64,000 nucleotides of DNA from the NCBI RefSeq assembly GCF_943734655.1, contig NC_071354.1, positions 47,732,044 through 47,796,043 of the forward strand, read 5' to 3'. Positions within the stretch are counted from its first letter, which is position 1. Every line of letters starts with the position of its first letter. The notes beneath the pieces are model-generated. The model was not told the DNA's origin, ran no database searches, and saw only the letters and a list, made by a program, of their open reading frames with translations. Below are positions 1-11,260 of this stretch, piece by piece. Source of the DNA: Sabethes cyaneus. Its lineage: Eukaryota > Arthropoda > Insecta > Diptera > Culicidae. The translations under genes were made by a program, and so were the position numbers.

Positions 1-479
1 TTTACTGACCGTCCTTCAGCGAACCCGGAAGAGCACATTACATACAAAATTGCAAGTATCAAATAAGCTGATTTTATAACTGATAGAATCTCAACAGTTC
101 AATATAAATATGAGTAGCTTCTACATCTGCGCATCTACACGTCAGAACAGAGAAAAGAATCGAGAGACCAGGATTCCTGCTTTTAGAATCCAGAGGATTC
201 TTATTTCATAGTGCAGGCGATTCCCGTACCGAGTTATAGCTATCCCTGGGATTCAACTCTTGGATTCTGCTATAAGAATCCTGCTTCTATAAGCAAGGTA
301 TTCTGTGCGAATCCTCTGCAGAATTCCTTCACACGTTTCTAATGTGAGGAATCCCAGAGACTCTGTGCGAATCTTTTTGGTTCGTCCTGGTAGAGCCAGT
401 ACGCCAGTACGAAGAGCACGTGTTCGCCGGTCCAGTGGAGGACACGGAGTTTCTAAAAAACGGTCAGGTGCAAAAATTT
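1..479. other. Non-coding stretch with clustered GAATCC/GGATTC words
   Basis: No gene is supported here. Between about 150 and 370 the word GAATCC or its complement GGATTC (and one-base variants) recurs roughly a dozen times in both orientations, which looks like a decayed simple or palindromic repeat. The last 50 bases lead into the LINE fossil that follows. Confidence 0.4.
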
Positions 480-1500
480 TGCCATGCCTGTGATGTGTGC
501 AATGATAGTGCTGGCAACCTGCTTACTGACAAAATGACGGTAGCAGCCAGGTGGAAGAGTATTTCCAGACGTTGTTGAAAAGAGAAGTAAACACGAAGAT
601 CTGCAGGTACAGGATAAGAATTGTGAGCGACGGCCAAGTTGTGGAGCCACCAACACAGGAGGAGGCAATTATGAAGGCAATCAGTGAGCGGAACAACGGT
701 AAGGTTGCTGAAAAGGAAGGTATTCTGGCTGAACTTCTAAACGCGGGGAGTGAGCAGCTGTACGAAACAATTCGTCGCATCATTGTCAGGATATGGGTGG
801 GAAATAAATATCGGAGGAGTGGTTGATTGGCCTCATTTTCCATAATTTTAAAAACGGACATCGACTCGAGAGTAAAAACGTTGCTCAATTTTGCCTATAA
901 GGTTTTCTCCCTATCCTGTGTTGTAGACTCAGACCGTTAGCGGAGTTCTTCCTCGGCGAGCACCAAGCTGGTTTTCATAAGGATCGCTACACGATGGATC
1001 AAATATTTACCCTGCATCTAGTAACTGACTAGTTTCGGGAGTACGACTAGCAGACTCGTCAATTTCTTGTGGAGTTTAAAGCGGCATACGATTCTGTCAA
1101 ACGAAATGGGCTGTGGTAGTTAACACTAGGACATGGTTTTTCTACAGAACCAGTTACGTTGATTCGTCAGAATAGATGACGTCGATATCACCGAAATCAG
1201 CAGTAGAGCAGGAAAAGAAGCCATTTAATTGGTAAATTGGGACTTACCATCAACACCGCCAACACGAAGTATATGGCTAGCAGGGAACGTGGAAGTCCAA
1301 ATGGTGTTGGTCCCGAAGAGTAAGAACTGAATGGGGAACGATATGAAGTAGTAGATAAATTCATATATTTTGGTTTGCTCGTGACATGTGACAACAATGT
1401 AAGTCGAAAAATAGAACGACTAATTGTTGCTGCGAATTGGGCTTTCTACGTATTACGTTTTGTAGCTGAAGTCCCGTAGCTTACAAATTTGCATAAAAGC
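480..1500 (+). pseudogene. Degraded non-LTR retrotransposon (RTE-like LINE) pol
   Basis: Broken reading frames spell successive parts of a LINE reverse transcriptase ORF. First comes the linker (KEYFQTLLKREVNTK, around 551-600), then the conserved AELLNAGSEQLYETIRR stretch (735-780). After that are an ATTDQ-like region (about 990-1010), FKAAYDSVK-like motif A (1075-1100, frameshifted), a DDVDI-like remnant of the FADD motif B (about 1175) and a downstream segment resembling GERYEVVDKFIYF (1335-1375). Stops and indels break the frame many times, so it is dead. The order and direction of motifs are clear. Clade is inferred from resemblance to the insect LINEs with a (GTAAA)n tail seen at 35880-35925 in this window. 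Confidence 0.7.
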
Positions 1501-2884
1501 CTGGAAGCCTTGAAAATGCTCGTTCAAAACAACCACCTTTCTCCTGTCAGCTTTCATTGTAGTGTGTTTAGTTTTAGTTTTACTCTTTACAGAATATGTA
1601 CCTATAGCATCATATTTTTTATTAGTTTGATTTAACGTTACGCAGTTTGTTTCAGATTTAGATTTGATTAGATTGAGTTTCTTTTTCCTAACTTGCTCCC
1701 TAAAGAGCGACACAACTGCCGGACTGCTCACTCACTACTCTCCCGTCTATTTACCTAGGTATAATAATTTCGTTCCATTAGTTTATAAAATTAAACATTT
1801 CACTTTATAGTTTTGTTGTATACATGATTTTTTTCTCTATCTTTTTTGCTACAGTCGAAAAATTTCTGCTAGCTTCGCGACGACATTCGTCCTCTTTAGA
1901 ATTGTTTGCCACGGGGCGTTGTACCGTGCTGGGTCAATGGGGCGGGACGCCCTTCAGACCGACGACCGTAAGCATTGCACGACTCTCTCTCTCGCTCTCT
2001 GTTGTGATCCTATCAATATCACAGTGACAACTGAGATTTGAAAGCATGAACCCAAAGAAAGAACGGAAAAAAATACGATAAATAAAATAATCAGCTTTTG
2101 CTTTGTCGCTTCTTGAAAGACATCAAAAATAATGAATGGCATTTTTTGTTTGTTTGTTTGTTTCTGCACAACAAAAGGTACAAATCGTTTCACAGGATAT
2201 TCACATTTGTAATGGCGTGCCGTCAATTAAACCGAACTGTGTGCAAAAAAAAAAATAAAAAATAAAAAGTAAGGAATGTTGCCCGATGCGGATTGGTTTG
2301 TTCTTGCGCTACTATACTTATACACATAACGACACCTAGCAGTTAGAGAGTTTCACTGTTTCAGTTCGACAACGCTTCTTCTTTTCTTAGGGGGTATATT
2401 TTTTCATGATTTTCGATTGTTTTCTTTTTTTTCTGTAATAAATTAATAGTAACGTACAACGAAAAAAGTGTTGCCCTTAGACACTAGAGGGTATTCTGCT
2501 TTTTGTAATAATAATATATCTATTGGTAAAAGAGAAAACTAACCGCTAGAGGCTTCAACGAAAGCAGTAAATGTACCTACTAACAGCACAGAAAATAATT
2601 TGCTATTTACAGAACTGTGGCCACTCCACGGTACGGATTCCACGGTTAATCCACCGAAGCGGGGCCACCTATTATATATGTTGCTTTGTGCTGTTTTGAT
2701 TCATTTTCTTTTAATAAATAACCACTTTTTTCTCTGCCGCAGTTTTCCGTGCTTGTCTTGTGTAAAAGCTTGGCTTCACAACGCACCAAGAGTGTGAGGC
2801 ATTGGAAACGAGCCTTACAGGCGTTTCATTTTTTTTTCTTCTCAAAAACGGCACTAAATGCAAATTGAAGGGAACTTTCCCCAT
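1501..2884 (-). other. mam: Downstream flank / probable 3'UTR of mam
   Basis: AT-rich, apparently repeat-free DNA directly downstream of the mam stop codon on the minus strand. A variant polyadenylation hexamer ATTAAA (minus strand, plus 2710-2715) lies about 170 bases after the stop. A canonical AATAAA (plus 1618-1623 read on the minus strand) lies about 1.26 kb after it, just before the LINE fossil. A long 3'UTR ending near 1600 is plausible but not proven. A CT-rich tract is present at 1984-2002 on the plus strand. Confidence 0.4.
1618..1623 (-). terminator. mam: Candidate mam polyadenylation signal AATAAA
   Basis: This is the nearest canonical AATAAA I found on the minus strand downstream of the mam stop, about 1.26 kb away and still inside non-repetitive DNA. 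An earlier variant ATTAAA at 2710-2715 is an alternative. Only cDNA or 3'-end reads can decide. Confidence 0.25.
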
Positions 2885-3570
2885 CTACAGGATGTCCTGA
2901 ATGTTAAAATTGTCATTGTCCAGCGAGCTGAGTAGATCCTGAGCGTTGAACTGGCTCGGATCGCCCACCGGTAGGTTTTCGAGGAATTCCAGGCTGAAGT
3001 CCGTGTTTGGCATGACAGATGAGTTGTTGCCGGCGTTGTTGTTGTTATTGTTCGGTCCATTGGGACCTCCGTTATTCTGGCCGCTGTTGCTATTGTTCGG
3101 ATTGCTATTACCGTTGTTGCTATTGTTGTTACCGTTGCTACCGCTTCCGCTAGCGTTACCCCCGCCACCGGGTCCTGGTCCACCGCCAGGACCGATACCC
3201 GGATTGTTGAAGGAATTCATCACAGATTGTTGCTGGTTTGCCTGCTGCTGCTGTTGAATGGCCATCGACTGCGACTGGCTCATGTGAATTTGGCTCATCT
3301 GCATCTGGCTCATCATGCTCTGCTGCTGCAACATGTTCATCTGTTGCATCGGATTTTGGCTCATACCCCCACCGGCGCCACCCATTTGACTTTGCGCCTG
3401 ATACATGCTCAGACTTTGCTGTTGCTGCTGCTGTTGACGCATCAATGCTTGCTGCTGCATTTGTAACTGAGTCATGCCACCTCCGGGACCACCTGGGCCA
3501 GCCGTGGGATCCATTCGGCCCCCGGGTCCTCCGTTCGCCATGACCAGTGGGTTTCCCGCACCTCCTGGAC
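2885..3570 (-). CDS. mam: mastermind, last coding exon
   Basis: Mastermind is the nuclear co-activator that docks on the Notch intracellular domain-CSL complex and recruits transcription machinery. This exon starts after an acceptor ending TTTTTAG and completes a split Gly codon. It encodes Gly/Pro-rich sequence, glutamine and methionine runs (QQQQQQQSLSMYQAQ), long Asn/Gly/Ser stretches, and an acidic-hydrophobic end, DFSLEFLENLPVGDP then DLLSSLDNDNFNIQDIL, followed by TAG at 2887-2885. The end matches my memory of insect Mastermind C-termini. Coding length is 228 full residues after the split codon. The repeats CAG/CAA and AAY make length variation likely. The same DNA has open frames on the plus strand, which are shadows. 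Confidence 0.9.
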
Positions 3571-3628
3571 CTAAAAATTCGCACTCCACTATTATTTGTT
3601 ACTAATTTTGATGATTTTACTAACTTAC
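3571..3628 (-). other. mam: 58-bp mam intron
   Basis: Minus-strand donor is GTAAGT and acceptor is TTTTTAG, a typical tiny dipteran intron. It contains no in-frame stop when read from the upstream exon. Because 58 is not a multiple of three, retention would shift the frame and replace the normal C-terminus with about 120 unrelated residues. Splicing restores the Gly-Pro-Gly-Gly reading across the junction. Confidence 0.85.
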
Positions 3629-4579
3629 CGCCTCCAAAACCTCCTCGCATATTGCCACCACTTCCGGCAAAGCTCATACTCTGCTGCTGCGACATAATCA
3701 TGTGCCTCCATTCGGCTTGTTGGGAACCCATCGGCATACCTTCCGGGCCAACCTGCACGTTGGGAGGTCTCTGAACTCCACCGGCTCCTCCCATGCCAAC
3801 TGGTCCACCTCCTCCTCCAGCTCCCGGTCCAAATCCACCGAGACCGCGTGGACCTCCGTGACCGTGCGGCAAATAGGTCGCATGCTGTACCCTCATCATC
3901 GGACCCGAAGGTGGAATCGGCTGTTGAGTAATTCTCCGCATCGCCGGAAATCTGCCACTGGAAGCATGCAGTATTTGTTGCTGCTGTGCGGCCAACATTG
4001 CCGCATTCGGATTGCCTCCCTGCTGCGTCGCCTTGTAATCCGGTGGTGGAGGCCGGCCTCCAACGGCCATTTGCTGCTGCATCGCTTGCGCCCGAATCAT
4101 CTGCTGCTGTTGCATGTAGCGCATTCCCATCGCACTTGCCGGACCTCCCGGTCCCATACTGCTGTGCATCATCTGTCCGGGACCCATCGAGTTGGAAACC
4201 ATCGAACTCAGTCCGCTCAGACCTCCATTCGGGCCCATTCCCATACCGCCCATTCCGAGTGGAGCATTCGGATTCTGTCCCATCGGACCGCCTCCGCCAC
4301 CCATGGGACCTCCGTGGGGCATCCCACCGGAGGAAATGCCGGAATTCGGTATGCCCGGTTGCGGGCCTTGCTGCTGCTGTTGTTGGCTTTGCGGGTTGGG
4401 AACCCCGGGGCCGTTGGGGCCGGTTTGTTGCTGTCCACCTGGCTGACCCTGATTCGCCAGACCTCCGGGGACATTACCTTGTTGCTGCTGTTGCTGCTGC
4501 TGTCGCTGCCGCAGTGCCTGCTGGGTGAAGTTGATCGTCTGCGATTGGGACACGGTATACTGGGACTCCAGCGTTGAAC
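3629..4579 (-). CDS. mam: mastermind, penultimate coding exon
   Basis: Begins after acceptor CCCTCCCAG and ends at donor GTAAGT. The two bases at 4579-4578 complete the Gly codon left by the upstream exon, giving 316 further codons. Recognisable insect Mastermind blocks are, in order, VSQSQTINFTQQ, a Q-rich run, Gly/Met/Pro repeats with MGGMGMGPNGG, then RAQAMQQQ and RPPPPDYKATQ. They are followed by AAMRRITQQPIPPSGPMMR, RPPNVQVGPEGMPMGSQQ and EWRHMIMSQQQSMSF. These short blocks between low-complexity linkers are the strongest evidence for the assignment. No folded domain is expected here; in flies this region is a disordered transactivation segment. The plus-strand open frames over it are shadows of CAG/GGN codon bias. 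Confidence 0.93.
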
Positions 4580-5929
4580 CTGGGAGGGGTAAAGAATAAA
4601 AGTAAAATAATAATTAGATTTGCAATCAACTCGTTGGCAAAAAAATTCTAAAAAAGTGAAAAGTTACTTTTGACAATATATTGTTAACTAATTGAATTCC
4701 TAATTCAATTCGGTGGCAAGGAAGCAAGTTAGCAATAATCCAAGTAAGTAAAGTAAGCAAAACACATACAGGTCTGCCGTTCAAGATCAAATCAGCACGC
4801 ACCTATATTACTATCAAAAAAGCATATGACGTTACAGATTTTTCATTTACCCTATCCAACGTACATACAGTAACTCGAGCTCACAGAGATTCCGTTGCAA
4901 AGCAACTTGGCAACGTGAATTTCCGCCTTTTCTGAATATAGTATCCATTTTATGACTTCCATCGAAACCACATGTAGCTGCTCGCACACCCTCCTGGCCT
5001 GGCATGGCCTGGCCTGCTAGCTAATCGACACAGCCGCCGCCCCCGCCGCCGTTTGTAGTCTCCAATGAGCTGGTCCACATTTCGCCAGTTCAATATCACC
5101 CCCTCAACGCCCACACCCACCCACATCACAATGGAGCACAACGCAACACCAAGGAGCCACTACAACACAGTACACATAACATTGTCTAGCTAGCTAGCTA
5201 GCCTAGCTAGGAGCAGCGTCAGGACGACATGCCATCGGGCGGAAATCTATTAACCTAAAAGCAAACGCTTGCTGCGCTCTGTTGCGTTATCCGCTGCTGG
5301 CGCTTGCTGCCTGCCATCTTCGGGGGAGCAGGCAGGCAGTCCGTGTCGGTCCGTTCGCCTGCGTTTGGTTACTGCTAGAAAAACATGTGACCGTTTTACC
5401 CTGGGCCACTGCAGACTTTCCGCTTAGGTCGACGTTTAGTGCAAACAGTTAGATTCTCACTGAATTAGAAACGATAGTCCTGCATATTATGAACTAATTC
5501 AAATGAATTTCCATTTTTCTTACTTTTTGAAAGTAATTCGAAAATGTGTTCTACTGTTTTAGTAGTAAAACTAGAGCTGTGATGTGTGATGCGGCCCGGA
5601 AATAGTGAATTTTTCCACCCAGATTATAGAGGACAGTGGGTAGAAAAATAAGACGAAGAAATTGGTTCCCTACCCTACTTACTAGGAACGAAAAACTTGT
5701 TGCTGAACAAGCTTTAAAAATAACTGCGATGAAAATTTATAACTCATGAATCGAAAATAGCAGAATCCTTTTTTGCCTGAACTAAATGGTAACACGCTAA
5801 TGGTAAAATCAAAGAATTTCATTTTCATTCATTTTCACTAGATGAATAAAATTGTAAATAATGACAGATTACGATTTTAGCATTTTCAGCGCTTACTATG
5901 GAGTTCTGCCATACACAAAGAGAAGGAGG
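4580..5929. other. Intronic stretch with a GC-rich patch
   Basis: No gene seen. About 4950-5420 is unusually GC-rich for the window and includes a TAGC tetranucleotide tract near 5188-5212 and runs of CCGCC. It lacks any recognised repeat, so it may be regulatory DNA of mam. The remainder is AT-rich and unremarkable. Confidence 0.35.
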
Positions 5930-6480
5930 ATGTTAAAAAAGCTATCGTAGAATTGCGAAGCTGCTGGGAAGGACGCTTTTGCGATCAAAATTTTAAAATC
6001 AGGGAGTAAGCAACCGAACGAAGCGAATCTCCCCTGGATAATACTGAAGTTGTTGAACAAATGAACAAATTGGTGATGAATGATTGGAAGGGCCACAACG
6101 GCCCTATCTGCTGGAAAGGTCATGGATTCGATTGCAGCAACTGTCGAAGCCTGACATTGCTTAATTCGACGTATAAAGTGCTCGCCATTGCCAATTCTTT
6201 CAATTAAAACTATCATTGGCGAAGGTTTTGGTTGGCGTATGCCAACCTGGTTTGCGAGAAAAACGCTTCACGATAGACCAAATGGTAATGGTAAAATCAA
6301 AGACCGTATTGAAGATTCTAGATAAATTTCGCAGACTCATCACATATTTGTGGATTTCAAGCCGACGTACAATTCTATCAAGCAAAGTCATGTATCGCAG
6401 GTAACGTTTGAGCATGATTATCTGGCGAAACTGATTAAGCTGATTCAAAAGACGCTGGACTGGTCCCGTCCAAATGTGTA
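5930..6480 (+). pseudogene. LINE reverse transcriptase fragment
   Basis: Frame-broken remnants of the same LINE type as at 480-1500: AGKDAFAIKILKSGSKQ (about 5965-6015), CSNCRSLTLLNSTYKVLA (about 6135-6190), THHIFVDFKPTYNSIK-like motif A (about 6335-6380), then YLAKLIKLIQKTLD (about 6415-6460). Many stops and indels. Confidence 0.6.
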
Positions 6481-7219
6481 ACAGATACAATAATAATCAT
6501 AAAATATAGTTTGTTTTCTAATTTCCGTCGTAATAAGTAAAGCCATTCTAATTTTCATTATTTGTTGGATGGATTAAATGAATACTCCAAAAGATCTTGT
6601 GCTGATTTGACTAAAACACACTTACCTTCCGATCCGTGAACTATGAAATCATTGAAAAGCGACTATTAAAGCATACTATTGAAATTTCGCAACTGACTTT
6701 ATTTCTTAAATTCGTCATACCGTTTTAAAATCCGTCCATCAAAATTTTTCATCGTCCGAACTAAAAATCATAACAATGTTTACGACGCTAACGCGCATGT
6801 ATTTGTGTAGGACGGCATGACAAATGTTATTCTGCAAAATTTCTGCAGGTCAGGCAAGTTTTCCTGGCCTGGTAGAATACGAAAATGACTTGTGTGTGTG
6901 AGTTTTCATTTATGAATGACGGAAATTAAAACGATTAGTCGACATTTTCTTCTTTGTCGCACGAAAAAACGTAGGAAATTTAGCTGGTATAACTTTTTTA
7001 ATAAAAAAAAGCATTTAAATATATCTCAGTTCACTTTGATTGATCGCGTATGATAGACAACAAACTAAAATAAATACAAACTAAAAAAAATAACTAGTTT
7101 TGCATTGTGTGTCATAAAAATGCTGATATTTTTAATAATTTGTGTTGGATAGGACGGGAATAGGCAATTACGACGATGTAGCAACATACCCTATAAAAAA
7201 TTCAACTTATTACAGCAGT
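6481..7219. repeat. AT-rich DNA containing a dispersed repeat (about 6960-7190)
   Basis: About 6960-7190 is an inverted copy of 30985-31165. Both contain the words TAGTTTTGCATTGTG, TGATCGCGTATGATAGACAA and GGACGGGAATAGGCAATTAC, in opposite orientation. No coding potential or TIR was recognised, and the element type is unknown. The rest of the stretch is AT-rich without a recognised feature. Confidence 0.6.
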
Positions 7220-7565
7220 AGGAAAGGACAGCATTGTAGCGGAGGTTATCAAAACCAATGCGCCCGGAAAAATTGGCCAGCTGTTTGCATCTATTGATTG
7301 TTAAGATATGGAACGACTACTGGAGGAACGAAAAGACGGACTTGTTTGCCCTATCTCCTAGGAAAGGCGATAAGCTGAATTGTAAGAACTACCAAGCGAC
7401 CACTATTCTGAAAGCCACCTATAAAGTGCTTTCCCAAGTTATCTTCCAACGACTGTCGCCAATAGCCAATAGATTGGAGGGTCGGTCTACAACGGACCAA
7501 ATCTTCACTCTGCGGCAGATCCTCCAGAAGTGCCGCGAATTCCGAGTCTTCACGTGCGCTTTTCC
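7220..7565 (+). pseudogene. LINE reverse transcriptase fragment
   Basis: An open stretch reads KNYQATTILKATYKVLSQV then GRSTTDQIFTLRQILQKCRE, the fingers region of a LINE reverse transcriptase, upstream of motif A. The frame then runs into unrelated DNA at about 7565, so this is a short truncated copy. Confidence 0.7.
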
Positions 7566-7779
7566 AGCCTGTGTGGCTGGTGACAAATACCAGGCAACAA
7601 TATGTGCATCAACAAAGGGGTGCGTACTGTATGCACGTTGCATAACAGCAACTCCGATACGAAGATCTGTCAATTATAGCATGCGCTGTAAAATACACGG
7701 ATCAAAGCATGCAGAGAAATCTCCTCGTAGAATAGTCCTCTTTCTCTACTGGCCACCAACGAGGTAAGACGTGAATTGA

Positions 7780-8900
7780 TAGACTCTCTGCGCTACCTGG
7801 CAAGGCCACACACAGCCGAGAACCGGGGTGACTCTTGCCGCATCCAGAACTCCTCTCCATTGTACTCGGTCCTGGGTTACTCGTCGCCAATTCATTCAAC
7901 CTGGACGAGCCATCTAGCACGTTGGGCTCCTCTATTCTTGGTGCTGGTAGGATTTAGGATTAGGAGTAGGATTCTTGAAGAGAACGGATTTCACTCACAA
8001 TCGTCCGGCATCCTAACGACATGACCGAACCACTGTGGTCTTCTAACTTTCGACAGGTGTACGATGAGAATCTCTCCAAGTAGTGCTTGTAACTCGTCGT
8101 TCATATGCCTACGCCACTCTCCGCTATCTGTTTGTACTCTACCAAAAATAGTCCTTGCCTCGGCCAAAAATAGGTAGATTACCTCCGTCAACCTAAGGTC
8201 TTTAGTATTGATGTCGAGACCGTCTGTGAAGTCTATGGGTTAGTTACTCTGGCTGAAGAGGGTCCCCCGAAACACGTACGTAACACGTCACACGGGTAGT
8301 TTTGTTTCAGCCGCGTCAGTTTGTCTGGAAAACCGTACTTGTGCATTATCTGCCATAGCTGTTCACGCTCAACAGTATCGTATGCTGCCCTGAAAGCTAC
8401 GAAAATATGATGCGTTGGCCCGTTATATTGCCGACATTTCTGGGGATTTGTCGGAGAGTAAAAATTTGAACCGTAGTAGCACGGGCCCCCATAACCCGCC
8501 TGTGGTACTACTCTACGAATTCTCTTGCTATTGGGGATAGACGGATGTAACAAAATCTGGGAAAGCACCATGCGGGTAACTTTGACCAGCGTTATGCCTC
8601 GGTAATTACAGTAATCTGGGTGATTGCCATTTTTGTAAATGGAACAAACCGACCCTTCCGTCTACTCTTACGGTAGTTTATCCTCCCCCCAAACCCTTGA
8701 AATCCAGTGAAGTGCCGTTGCTAGCGTTTCTTGGCCATGTTTGTAGAGTTCTGCCGGGAATAGGCCCTTTCCGGTTCTAGCTCTTCTCGATCTCTGTCGT
8801 CCTTCTGGCGCTTTTTCTTCCTCGGGATCATGGTCAACTCATACCGTGCTCGTCGATACATTCTCCCTCGTGGCAAATTGCCAATGCTTACATTGACGTA
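7780..8900 (-). pseudogene. LINE pol fossil, minus strand
   Basis: Read from 8900 downward: a PAELYKHGQETLATALHW block (about 8765-8710), DYCNYRGITLV (about 8615), THHIFVAFRAAYDTVERE motif A (about 8440-8370), and the tail QALLGEILIVHLSKVRRPQW with FGHVVRMPDD (about 8095-8000). The RT core between motif A and the tail is deleted. Opposite in direction to the fragment at 7220-7565. Confidence 0.7.
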
Positions 8901-9310
8901 AACAGACATTACTACTCTTTTTGCTCTCTGTTCAATTCTGAATTGCTGGAAATTGCGTATCCTATGCACTCATTGTTCAATAAGCGTTAAACATGTAAGT
9001 GACATTGTTGACGGTTTTGCATAAAATCAATTCCAATAAATAAATTTGAGAATTGGGCCTAGTACACACTTAAAAAAACGAACTAAACGAAAAACATCTT
9101 CAAAAAACTACTGTCTTAAGCATTTCCTGACTTATTTTTAACCCACATACATCAGCTGCGTATCCCGCTTTATCAAAACAATATCGGGATGAAAGTATCG
9201 ATTTACCGTAATATCGGCGTCGCAAGCATCGATAAGATATATCGAAATATCGGCCTTCGAATATTGATATTGGGGGTATCGAGACGGTATCGTCCAGGTA
9301 TCAGGTATCA
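8901..9310. other. No gene; TATCG-rich short repeats
   Basis: About 9170-9295 contains many copies of ATCG/CGAT words (for example ATATCGGG, TATCGA). It ends in three tandem copies of CAGGTATCAG-type sequence at 9295-9318, at the edge of the hAT MITE. No coding signal. Confidence 0.4.
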
Positions 9311-9318
9311 GGTATCAG

Positions 9319-9511
9319 CAGCCACGTAGCCAGAGGTGGGGGCCAGGAGCCCTATCTCGGCTCCTAATAGATTATATGCATATCTTACTGCTTATAAATA
9401 TAATACATTGCAATACATTTAATGTATTGTATTGCTAAACGCAAAAATATGCCTATAAAACAGTTAAAAGCAAAATTGGGCCCCCGGGCCCCCCCTTCTG
9501 GCTAGTGGCTG
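9319..9511. mobile_element. 193-bp hAT-type MITE
   Basis: Imperfect terminal inverted repeats start CAGCCACGTAGCCAGA on the left and, read in reverse, CAGCCACTAGCCAGAA on the right. The element is flanked by an exact 8-bp duplication GGTATCAG at 9311-9318 and 9512-9519. An 8-bp duplication with CAG-starting termini is the hAT signature. It is internally AT-rich with G/C-rich ends and has no coding capacity. The left target copy lies in a short tandem array of the same word, so the duplication could partly predate insertion. Confidence 0.8.
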
Positions 9512-9519
9512 GGTATCAG

Positions 9520-11258
9520 CATCTTTGGCTCGAGCAGCACGTATCGTCCAACCCTTATCTTCACGGGTTAGGTCGTCTTCACTTTTCTCCTGTTGCCAGC
9601 TCGCCGCTGGGTCGTCTAGGTCTTCTTGAACGATTTTACCACACGGGACGGGCCTAGACTTTCAACAACCGCGCCCATAATTTTGTGTCCAACCACTTGA
9701 CAGATTGTGACGAAGTTTAGCACAAGTAAACATTACATTAACCAGTTTTACCCAAAATCTCATCAGTTGCAATAAAAGTTATAGACAAAAGAAGGCGTTG
9801 CTTTTTTATCGAGTACAGCCTTTATGCTCATGATATTGCTCGTTTCTTTGGTAACAAAACGCGCTGCTCACTTTTTTGATCGCTTGAAATCGTCGCAGAA
9901 AGAATCTGCTTGACTGTATGTAAATTATAAGTATATGTTATGCTTGTCTAGCACGTAAGCTATTGATTTACTTGACAAAATAAACGATATTTGCCCCCGC
10001 GCGATTCTGGCGACGGTTATAATTCATCGCGTACGAAAGGGTGGGAAATTGATAATATCGTAGCGTTTGTTGTGAAAAATGTTAGACTGAATGCTGGGCA
10101 AGTTTCGATCTTCGGCTAAAAATATATTGGGTTTAGTTTGTGGCAGTGGGACTCCAACCCACAATTTCTCGATTAGTACCCGAGTGCTTTACGCATTTAA
10201 ACTATACCACACCTATGTATTAATTAGTCTCAGATCTAGTTTTGTCCCTACCAGTCCAAGCATTCCATCTGTCGCACACATACACTTTCAGTCTAACATT
10301 TTTCGCACCAAACGCTCCTCTGCTTTAATCAAAATAGAGTTTACGTTTGACCGCGAAAATGTCAGTATCAGTAAAACGAAAAATTGATAATATGTTATAT
10401 ACACTGTGAAGTCAAATGATGAGTTACGCAGAAACGAGCGAAGAGGTCGTTGGCTCCGGGGCAGGCTAAAGTCCTATAGCCGTATAAACGTAGCCGATTG
10501 AAATTCCGCTGAGCTGGCAGTCCTGCATGAGTTTTAAAAAACCGGCAACGTTGCCAAAGATGCAAACGATTACGTGATTACATGATTTCACCAACATTGT
10601 ATGTTTCGTTTTGACTCAATTTTTATAGTTTATTGATTGTTAGCATTTGAATTAATCGTCAACCCACGGTTTAATAAGAAATTTTCTTCATTCAATATAA
10701 TTTCTGTGTGCCATGAAAAGCTCACATAGAAAAAGCGAAAGGAGATTCCTGATTGGTACGCAATTCGTCTGTTTATAAAATTTACTTCTGAACGTGGAAT
10801 AATTTTCTACCATACACAGTCTACTTAACAACAAATACTTATCACTCTAGCTTTCCAATTACTACCACAGTGCTGGCAAAGTAGCCACTCGTTTAAAATA
10901 TTCAGCTTCAATCTTTCAATCACTGGATCGAAGATCTTCTAACCTTGGTAGAATAAGGTTTAAACATCGAAGGTTTTCCAATTCATCTTCTATGAAGGAT
11001 TTGTAATTTTTCACTAGTGAATTGTTTCTCAGTTGTCCATATGGACCGTTATAAATATGTTGTAAAATTTGTTCATCACAGCCAGTTTCATCCATAATAC
11101 CACTTTAATTACCCTTATCTGCTTTCAAATAGAAGACGAACTTTCACAAACTTTCTAACGGATTTATTTTCATAACGGGGGAGCGATTTTACAAATTTCA
11201 AAAAAGTTGTGCGTACGACATTAATTTGTGCATTGATTATGCCGGGAGTTATGTCAAC
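9520..11258. other. No gene; one tRNA-like SINE remnant
   Basis: Mostly unique AT-rich DNA. Around 10138-10208 the minus strand contains a tRNA-like stretch with a B-box-like GGTTGGAGTCCC and a plausible A box about 45 bases upstream, typical of a decayed tRNA-derived SINE head. Nothing else is recognised. Confidence 0.35.
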
Positions 11259-11260
11259 TA

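Noticed and set aside
3156..4553. A continuous 465-codon minus-strand frame
   Set aside because: It runs through the 58-bp mam intron in the wrong frame; the last 120 or so residues lose all Mastermind similarity while the spliced frame keeps it.
3702..4577. A 291-codon plus-strand frame opposite mam
   Set aside because: Leu/Arg/Ser/His-rich shadow created by CAG and GGN codons of the minus-strand exon; no domain and no start or splice support.
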